This document shows, piece by piece, positions 56,226 to 64,000 of a stretch of 64,000 nucleotides of DNA. The notes beneath the pieces were generated by a model that was not told where the DNA came from, searched no databases, and was given only the letters and a program-made list of their open reading frames with translations. The stretch is taken from NCBI RefSeq assembly GCF_009017415.1, contig NC_092407.1, positions 620,001 to 684,000 of the forward strand, given 5' to 3'. The first letter of the stretch is position 1. Each line of letters begins with the position of its first letter. A program made the position numbers and the translations under genes. This DNA comes from Aspergillus flavus. Lineage: Eukaryota > Ascomycota > Eurotiomycetes > Eurotiales > Aspergillaceae.

Positions 56226-57677
56226 ATGCACTTCAGTCCATTGACGATCATCGTCAGCGCCATAGCATGCTCAGCTACGTATGTTACCCTTCAGCCAAGC
56301 AGTAAGCTCGAGGGAAATGATTTGATCCCTGGACTTGACCGGAATCATGCTTCCCCTGCTTTGGTGGAACGCAACTTTCTGGCCCGATGCGGCCAAGGCT
56401 TCGGCAAATGCTCTGATGATGCTTGCTGTTCGACTGCAGGTTGGTCTTTCGCTTTCGCACACAGAAGGCCAGGCTAACAAGACCTAGGCTACTGCGGGAA
56501 AACAAAAGCCCATTGCCGCTCTCCTGACTGCCAGATCGATTACGGCCACTGCGATGCTCATATGACACCTGACGGACCTCCAACGTCCGGTATCCCTCGC
56601 CCCAAGATTGGCAAGGTTCAATACGGTCCCAAGGCTGTCCGGTCATGCGTTGGGGCAGGGAATATTGCCTTGACTTTCGACGATGGCCCGAACAAGTACA
56701 CAGAGGATCTCCTTGATTTGCTGGACAAATATGATGCAAAGGTGACTTTCTTCATCACAGGCAACAATAATGCCAAAGGACCCATAGATACACCAGGCAT
56801 GCCCTGGGCCTCGATGATCGAACGCATGTATCAAAGTGGACACCAGATCGCCAGTCATACCTGGTCACATCAGGATCTTAGCAAAATCACACCAGAACAA
56901 CGTCGGATCCAGATTCTGTGGAATGAGGTCGCCCTCCGAAACATTTTGGGCGGCTTTCCAACGTACATGCGTCCTCCATATTCCAGCTGTACGGAGGAAT
57001 CCGGCTGTCTGAAGGACATAGGTAATCTAGGCTACCATGTCATCCTGTATGACATTGATACCGAAGATTATCGCCATGACAGCCCCAATGCCATCCAGGG
57101 TTCCAAGGACATTTTCGACAAGAATCTGGCCCGGGGAAAGGCATCCGATAAGTCTTGGCTGGTTATCGCTCACGATGTGCACGAACAGACTGTTTACAAT
57201 CTTACGGAGCATATGCTCAAGAAAGCCTCCAAAGATGGCTATAATGTGGTGACTGTCGGCGAGTGCCTGGGTGACCCCGAAGAGAACTGGTATCGTATGG
57301 ATGAGAGTTCTGAGCTTACTATCCTTCGGAAGACCAAGCCCCTCGCTACTGCCAAACAGGCCATTTCGCGCGATGGTCGCTGCGGTGGGAATGTTACCTG
57401 TCTGGGGTCGAAGTTCGGAACGTGCTGTGGCAAGAATGGCTATTGTGGGACTAGTCCCAAGCATTGTGGGTTTGGCTGCCAGCCTAATGCTGGTCATTGT
57501 CAGAAAGCTAGACATACATCCACTGTTCACAGACATGAAAAGCGTCCCGCAACATCAGATGCGAGCTCTTTGTTGCAACCTGGATTGAACGTTGCGGACT
57601 TGCTTTTGATTGCAGCAATAGCAGGGTTGGTTGGAGTACCTTGGCCACTTGTTTTGGTCCTGCTTTCAAGATGGTGA
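56226..57677 (+). CDS. Secreted chitin deacetylase with two CBM18 modules
   Basis: Extracellular or wall-bound polysaccharide deacetylase (carbohydrate esterase family 4) that converts chitin to chitosan. Exons 56226-56439 and 56488-57677 give 467 residues; a GTTGGT donor and a CTAAC branch are used. A signal peptide covers residues 1-18. CBM18 number one spans the intron: RCGQGFGKCSDDACCSTAG joined to YCGKTKAHC. The NodB domain has all five motifs: ALTFDDGPN (catalytic Asp pair), SHTWSH (zinc His pair), RPPYSSC, YDIDTEDY and WLVIAHDVHEQ. A second CBM18 lies near the C-terminus (RCGGNVTCLGSKFGTCC then YCGTSPKHC). The last 25 residues are hydrophobic after a small-residue run, resembling a GPI-anchor signal. 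Chitin-binding modules on both sides suit a cell-wall-remodelling enzyme. Confidence 0.93.
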
Positions 57678-58030
57678 GCGCTTGGGATAATGGTTATAAA
57701 GTGATTAATCTGTATACTGGCTTGTCGTCGTTTTTCTTTGTAGTTAGTTGGCTTATTCTTCCACTAATACTCCTGTTGTCCGGAGACTGGTTAGGATTGA
57801 CATGATACACTCGTTTTATGGAGAATGCAATTCGTAACTCATTTCATTTGACATTACCACATCCCATACCATCGCGGTGGTTGTATCATATACAGGTTAG
57901 AAAAACACAGATATTAATAAGACAGTATAAGCAAGCCGGTCGAAGGACTCAACCATATGATTTGAATATAGTAGACAAGCGAAAGCTCTTCAAGAAGTTG
58001 GCTAAACACGCGCGTTTTGGTAGGGATAAT
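57678..58030. other. Intergenic, convergent 3' ends
   Basis: Between the deacetylase and AT-hook gene stops; AT-rich 3' UTR sequence, nothing further seen. Confidence 0.6.
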
Positions 58031-60134
58031 TTACCGCCTAACAATCTTCAATAACGGAGCAATCCTGGCCTTACGACTCAATCCAACGCGGTAGGGCACC
58101 TTCCCTGTGGAAATTGGACTGTGTTTGCCGGGTCCTTTGTTCGCACCCTTCCCTGAAGCATCTGCATCCGCGGCCCCGGGAGCCGTAGATGGTGTTTTCG
58201 GCTCTGAACCAGACTTCTTGGGCGTTTCGGGCGGGTTCTCATTGGTAGTTAACACGGGTGTTGTTCCAACATGAGTATCCTCTGAACCAGCCGGCAGATT
58301 GCGAGATGTATCAAGGGTATCTTGGTTATCAACGGTATTTTTATCGACTGTAGTATTCGCAGTATTGTCGACCGCGACTGTCACAGCCTGTTTCTCTTGT
58401 TCGACATGTATATCCGACGGCTTCCCTATATTATCTCGTGGTTCTTCCTCGATCACCGGATCGGAGGTTTTCTTCCGCTTGCGTCCACGTTTCTTGGGTT
58501 GCGGGGCTGGCTCGGTTTGTACTGTTGTATTGTCTGATGGTGTTTGGTCGTTATTTGTAGGGACTGCAGGGTGTGCTATTTCGCTGTTGGGGGTCTGTTG
58601 GTCCTGCTGGGGGATGATGGGGTTTGGTGGTGCATCGTCGATCCATATGACGTCGTCTTCGATGTCTGGGTCGTAGGTTTTTTGGAGTGTTACGGATGTG
58701 GTTTTGCCGCGTTTTAGTTTCTTCTTTTTGGGTTCTTTCGGTGCTGGTCCTGGTGCTTGTAAGGTTTCTGGTGGTGCTTGCTGTGGTAGGGATTGTTGGT
58801 TGGGTATCTCAATGTGGAAGTTGGTGGTTTCTGTGGTGTTGTGTTGGGGTATGTCGACTGGAAGGTTTGTTTCACTCAGAGGAATTTGTGGTTCCGATAC
58901 TATGGATGTAGGGTCGGGGTGAGTGGATTGATCATCGATGTTTGAAACGTCATTGCGCTCTGCGTCAGGCTTTGGATTCTTTGGTGGCCGGCCTGGTTTG
59001 CGTTTCTCGGGTTTAGTATCATTTGCTTCGTTAGTGTCCTGGTTAGCTGGACGTGGAAGGTCGGATGTTTCGATAGGTTCCCCTGGATTTTGCTTCTTTG
59101 GACGACCTCGCTTCTTTGGCTCTGCGGGTATTTCAATAGTCGCATTATGAGGTAGCTGGTTGGGGGACTCTGTAGGTTGTTGTACTTCGGGGTGTGAAGC
59201 TATAATCCCGTTTGAACTTGCATTATCACTTCGCGAGCGACTGACTTTGGGAGACAATAATGAAGAGTTCGGTTCGGTGTCGTGCGGCGAAGAGGGCATT
59301 CCTTGCATGGAGTTCCACCTCCGAGCACCGTTTTGCAGGTCGATCTGCAAGGCGTCGTCCGGTCTCAAGAAGGACATTGGATCGGGATTGGAGCTTCTGG
59401 AGGGTTGTAATGATGATTCGAAGATATTGTATGATGCAGCGGATTGGGAGAAGTCATTGCTCAAGAGACTGTGGGGAGGATGTTGTTCCGTATGTGTGAC
59501 AGGTTCGTATTGGTCAGAGGCTGTGTCATTCGATTGGTACATATATTCTAGACCATTCCCGGTATTATTGTAATCTATATGCTGTGCACCATTGATATCG
59601 ACAGTCGGAACGAGATGTATATCATCCATATTTGGTAAAGTAGGCTGGATGGGTTCCGATTCAAGGGTAGTGGGTGGGGGAAGATGTCGATTGGAGTATT
59701 GAGCATCGTCATCATCGAAGAGCCGTTGCTGCGCGAGACCAATCTCTGTCATCATTGTCCCTATCGCGATGTATATTGTAAGTATATGGTGGATAACTCA
59801 GTTTATGCTGCCAATGTAGAGTACTGATAGCGCAATGCTCACCTATTGACCCGCCGCCCCCCGCTTCATTCGGGATCCATCTTTCTTCTCTCCGCTGCTG
59901 GGAGGACGATAGCCCCCTTGGTGCTGATTCCTGGGATTGAAGAAACACATCGAAATTGATAGCGATTGGGTGGTTGGGCTCCTGTACTTGGGCTGTTATG
60001 GGAACATCTTGTGCGACTGAGTCGAGGGCGTAATCGTTGTTGGCTTGATGCGTCGGGTTGGCGGGAGGTGGGAAGTCCGCTGCCAACGGATCGTCCTCGT
60101 CATCGGAGTCTTGAATCACCCGGGCGTGGGACAT
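58031..60134 (-). CDS. AT-hook protein, probable chromatin factor
   Basis: Largely disordered 673-residue protein with AT-hook DNA-binding motifs. Exon 1 is 60134-59843 and exon 2 is 59760-58031; phases close. AT-hook cores are PKKRGRPKKQNP (about residue 315), KRKPGRPPKNPKP (about 355) and the related PKKRGRKRKKTS (about 525), plus a basic KKKKLKRGKT stretch. Each GRP-type core would insert in the minor groove of AT-rich DNA. The N-terminus is acidic (VIQDSDDEDDPLAADF) and the C-terminus has a short basic segment (KVPYRVGLSRKARIAPLLKI) whose compactness suggests conservation. The linkers are rich in N, Q, T and P. No enzymatic domain is visible. Role in chromatin is inferred from the hooks only. 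Next to vps11 on the same strand, 270 bases apart. Confidence 0.8.
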
Positions 60135-60403
60135 TGATCTAGCTTATATGCAATATCGTGGAGAAAAGACAGAAGATCGTATAGATATTGGCTGCGCATT
60201 GACATGGGGAATTGAGTGGCTTATCACGCGTCGTAGCCGATTCGGTGCGGAAATGACGCGCGATCATGTGATGATAAGACTATGCGCATTTATTGCTTAC
60301 CAGTTGCTATCAAGACAAGACTGTAAACTGGAATTGGGTATGTCTGTAAACATAAAATTCTAAATACAAAAGGTATCATGATGCAAGCATTGTAGACATA
60401 TCT

Positions 60404-63400
60404 TCATTCCATAGTGCTTTGAGGTCGCATCACTCCCCTTCCGAAGAACTCACTGATGACGCTGAAGCCATCCTTCGACCGTTGGAGCTCCCCTTTGAAA
60501 AGCTCATGCTGATCCGCCGACTCCACCTGTCTCTTGCGTATGGCTCTGATAGTGGAATTCTGAGGAGCACAGACCGGGCATTCGGCTTCTTCATCGACCT
60601 TGTTCAGACACCGTTGGTGGAAAGAATGTTTGCAGAGGAAGTGAACCGTAGGAAGGTCCAGTACTCCACCGCAAGACTTAAGTGCACACCGGCGAGCTTG
60701 GAAAACAACTGGTTTGCTACCTAATTGTTCAAGCTCCTTCCGTTTGTTTTCCGTTTCTGTGCTATAGCTGGAAATCAAACGACGATTCTGCAAAATTCAT
60801 TAGTTCACGGCACGGTTATCCTTAGGGTGGGGCACCAACAGTCGATATCTCTTTCCGTTCTCGCTCGATGTTATCACTCAGATACTTCTTCACCCGGCCC
60901 ATAGTGACCACCGCGTTGTTGCTGAGCGCCTGAATGACTTGGAGCGGCGACATGAGCCCCTCATCGTTGATGCGTTTGAGAACAACATCTAGCTCCTCGC
61001 CAGCCTCTTCGAGAATCTTGGGGCTTGAAGCAAAATAAGTCAAAGCATCTACGTATAGTTGGGGTTCTTCTGGACCATATTTCTTCAAAGCTTGGATGGC
61101 CCCCCGTGTATCCTTTGCAGACGTGAATGAGCGGAAAATGTCAGAACGAAGACCTTCCTGCTCCCGCACCAGGGTCGATCCTTCCCGAAAGCCCGATAGG
61201 TCTGAGAGCAACAAGACACTGGATGTGGAGATCGGGATCTAGAGAAACATCAGTCATGCTACAAATGAGAAATTGTTGCATATCAGGTTCATACGTCTTT
61301 GCCTTCGATGAGTTTCTTGGCTTTAGTCTCCCATTCTTCCTTCTCGGTCGTGGCTTTCTTGCGAGATGCCGTATCTAGGTACATCTCGAATAGGGTCGTA
61401 TAAAGGTCCACTTTGTCTTCTTCTTTCACACTTTCTTGACTGATAAGGGCCTCTAAGAATGTAATAAACTCTTGAGGATGGCCCACAAAAGCAGAGAATG
61501 CAGTTCGGGGCTTGGGAATTTGGTAGACTGTGGTATCTTCTGCCGCCTCGGCCTCTACTTCAGGTGAAGGTTCAACGGCTGCCGTCTTTGTGCCTGCGCT
61601 AGAATTTATCAAAGGGAGAGGAAGGAAAGCTGCCAGACTTTGTAATGTGCTAGTCGACTGCGCCTGTGGCTCGGGTGGATTCTGAACTTCCGTGATGGGC
61701 TTGTACTTTCCCTTGTAGTAATCGATAAAAAGTTCGGTTGTTCTCTGTGGGCAATTAGAGAGGAGAACACGAGCATACTTCATAAGGTTATAGTAGGCCT
61801 TGAAATAGTTAGTATCATGCTATGGATGCTCATGGTTAGTACGAACCAGTTCAGGGTCAAGCCTCCAGATGTATTCCACAGCCTCTGCGTACTTCTTCGA
61901 GTCCTCAATCAATATGTCAACAACCATGTCGTTTTCGCCGTACTTTGTAGCCAAATATGCGGCTTGCTCATAGTAGCCGCCCTGACGGCACATGGCAATA
62001 GCTGTTTCCAAGTCGAACTTCAATTCACCGGGAGCTTTGATGAACTCATCTAGTTTGCCCGTGTCTTTGAGCTTAGCGTAGCAGTTCAATAACAACGTCG
62101 TGTGGTCAACTGTGGCACGATCATGGTCGTGCAACTCTTCGAGGTACTCGATCAGATTGTGGATACGCTGCGTATCTAGATACTATTTTCGTACACGGTT
62201 AGTTACGAGTATGTAGTGTGTGTATGGTGCTCCAACCTTCCGAATGACTTGTGATGGCTCTGTATTGTCAATGGCCCGGAGGTATTGCTGCATGGCTGTG
62301 TCATAATCGCCCCTCTGGTACAAAAAGTCGCCGTATTTACGATAGATAGCATTCTGCTGGAAGGTGTCGACACCCTTCTTCTGTGCCAGATTAATCGCTA
62401 GTATATAGAGACTGCGCTGGTAGAGAATTTCAAGTTTTTGTTGCAGACTCTTCTCACGATAGCGGTAGATCTTTCTCAGGTTAGCATAGTCAACATGTAC
62501 GAAGCGGCCCGCGTACCTTTCCGTCGGTGGTGAGAATGAACAGGTCGCCCCACTCAATGAAAACTTGTTTCACAGGAGACACTAGGGCTTCCGAGTGTGC
62601 AATGAACTTCAGATCCGTATCCAACAATGTAAAGGTGGTTGTGCTAAAAAGATCATTAGGCTGGCTGACATCGAAGTTCCGCAAAGTACTCGAATTCGAA
62701 GTTGCGACCTTCGGAGGGCAGACTAGTGCGACATAATCCTTAAAAATGTTGATTGAATTCTTCGGACTGTCGAAAGCGTAGCTGGGCCCGCGCCCATGCG
62801 GCCCATAGGTGTATATCGCATCCTCTCTGGCCACGAGAACGTCACCGTTGTCTTTGTCGAGAGCCATACAGCCGAGAGCGCAGCCCGTGTCTTCGAGAAC
62901 TCGTGCCGGTTGGCCCTGCCCTCTACCAGCGATGACCAATGCTAATATCCGGTTCGTTGTGGAGATGTATAGGATAGTGGTCGGGCCACTGTGTATTTCA
63001 AGTCCAGTTATCGGTTCTTCTGATTCGAAGACAATACGTTGCCGCGCCCCGCGGTCATGAATTAAATCGCCACGAATGATTGCTACGGAACCATTGGCGA
63101 AACCCACGGCGACCTGCGACAGGTCGGGAACGGCCGTAAACGCAGATATCTGCCCATTCAGTACTTAGCAAGAGTTCGAGCACCACCGAGAGCGAACTAA
63201 CGTACGGGGAACGGTCTTCTAGCATTCTGCACCGGGGTCGTTGATAAACACTTAGGGGCTCCCGTTTTCTTCTCCGTCTTATCCAGAGCCCAAACTTTCA
63301 ACGCTGGTTCACTCGAGGCATCATCTGCGATCGTAACAAGGAGCGATGTTCCTTCTATCTGTTTGATATGCGTTATAGGGCCGCCTTCGGATGCCTTGAA

Positions 63401-63704
63401 CGATCGTAGGAGCTTGAACGAGGGCGAGATGAGGTGGACGAAGCCATCGGTGGATCCAAGGAAGAGATTCGATGAGCCGGTACAAAGGGAGGAGATATCG
63501 GACTAATTCCGAGGATATCATATTAGTATGTCGATATATTGGTAAGTTGGTAGTAAGTACGTACACTGAATATCGATGAGCTCTCCTCAGGTAGCTTGAC
63601 GGAAGAGACGTCGAAGAAGTTGAAGGCTTTCCACTGTGACACGACGTATTAGAGAGTACGCTTGCGACAGATAGTGATTGAAGCCTTACTGATGTTAGAG
63701 CCAT
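60404..63704 (-). CDS. vps11: Vacuolar protein sorting protein 11 (Vps11/Pep5), CORVET and HOPS subunit
   Basis: Core subunit of the HOPS and CORVET tethering complexes at the vacuole and endosome. Nine exons fit, giving about 950 residues, a normal length. Exon 1 is just five codons from ATG 63704 (MALTS), then WKAFNFFDVSSVKLPEE, the classic Vps11 opening. An N-terminal beta-propeller follows (to about residue 345, including GFANGSVAIIRGDL), then a helical solenoid with KSLQQKLEILYQRSLYILAI, LRAIDNTEPSQVIRKYLDTQ across a splice site, and LLNCYAKLKDTGKLDEFI. The Vps11 C-terminal region ends with a RING-type zinc motif: CALKSCGG, HFLCKHSFHQRCL and CPVC, as in the family. Two introns use the atypical donors GTTCGT and GTTGGT. 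Short first exon and many introns make misprediction likely. Confidence 0.94.
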
Positions 63705-64000
63705 TTGTATGAGGCCCACACCATGGACCGATAACAATAAGTTGGAGAAGGTTAGATTGACGGAATACGTTGTTCAGGTCCGGAGGTGTATCATTGCCTA
63801 GGCCGAAATGGGACAGCTCCGCCCGCACTAGTTTTATCAGATTCAGATCAGGAGACATCAACAAAGACAGATCTATAGATCCATTGGACTTCTCTAATCG
63901 ACCTTACATATCAAATGAAAATGCCGAGGACTTAGAATGACTTAGGCTTGGTAATTTATAACGAATAATTTTATTACTTCTACAGACCAATTGGATGAAG
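63705..64000. promoter_or_regulatory. vps11 upstream region
   Basis: The last 296 bases precede the vps11 start; an AT-rich segment (about 63950-63980) could be promoter. The window ends before another gene is visible. Confidence 0.4.

Noticed and set aside
1..64000. tRNA genes, CRISPR arrays, rRNA, and intact transposons
   Set aside because: Scanning for B-box-like GGTTCRANNCC, spaced repeats and terminal inverted repeats by eye gave nothing convincing; tRNAscan-SE and RepeatMasker would settle it.

Overview
This window is nuclear DNA from a filamentous ascomycete, most likely an Aspergillus or a close Eurotiomycete relative. The evidence is the dense two-strand gene layout, the short GT-AG introns (about 45-140 bases, many with a CTRAY branch site), the fungal families present (Zn2Cys6 regulator, SIN scaffold Cdc11, secreted CVNH lectin, CBM18 chitin deacetylase) and a CAND1 gene split in two, an arrangement I recall being reported for Aspergilli. 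I rebuilt exon structures by joining reading frames at GT-AG borders. In nearly every gene the phases close exactly, but no transcript data were available.

Layout. 1-1916: no intact gene, possible relics. 1.9-18.7 kb is dense housekeeping DNA: sen54 (+), elongin C (-), mitochondrial-type SDR reductase (+), SUMO E1 subunit uba2 (-), queuosine salvage glycosylase qng1 (+), a secreted CVNH lectin (+), orc6 (-), cyclophilin cyp10 (+) and zpr1 (-). 18.7-21.7 kb is a 3 kb stretch without a clear gene; it holds a strong hairpin followed by a T run. 21.7-33.8 kb: candA-C (-), snm1 (-), dbr1 (+), rtp1 (-) and an arrestin-fold protein (-). 34.7-38.4 kb is accessory in character: an intact Zn2Cys6 regulator beside a decayed MFS transporter, followed by about 1.9 kb without genes. 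40.2-64 kb: Cdc11/Nud1-like scaffold (-), an uncharacterised disordered protein (+), a phosphoglycerate-mutase-family enzyme (-), a Myb-repeat protein (-), candA-N (+), a chitin deacetylase (+), an AT-hook protein (-) and vps11 (-).

How the genes relate. Several act on RNA: tRNA splicing (Sen54), RNase MRP (Snm1), intron lariat turnover (Dbr1), Pol II import (Rtp1) and tRNA queuosine salvage (Qng1). Four belong to ubiquitin-type pathways: elongin C, Uba2 and the two halves of the cullin exchange factor CAND1. The two CAND1 halves lie about 29 kb apart on opposite strands, and together they cover one CAND1 with almost no gap or overlap. This is the most striking feature of the window. I saw no rRNA, convincing tRNA, CRISPR array, intact transposon or viral sequence.
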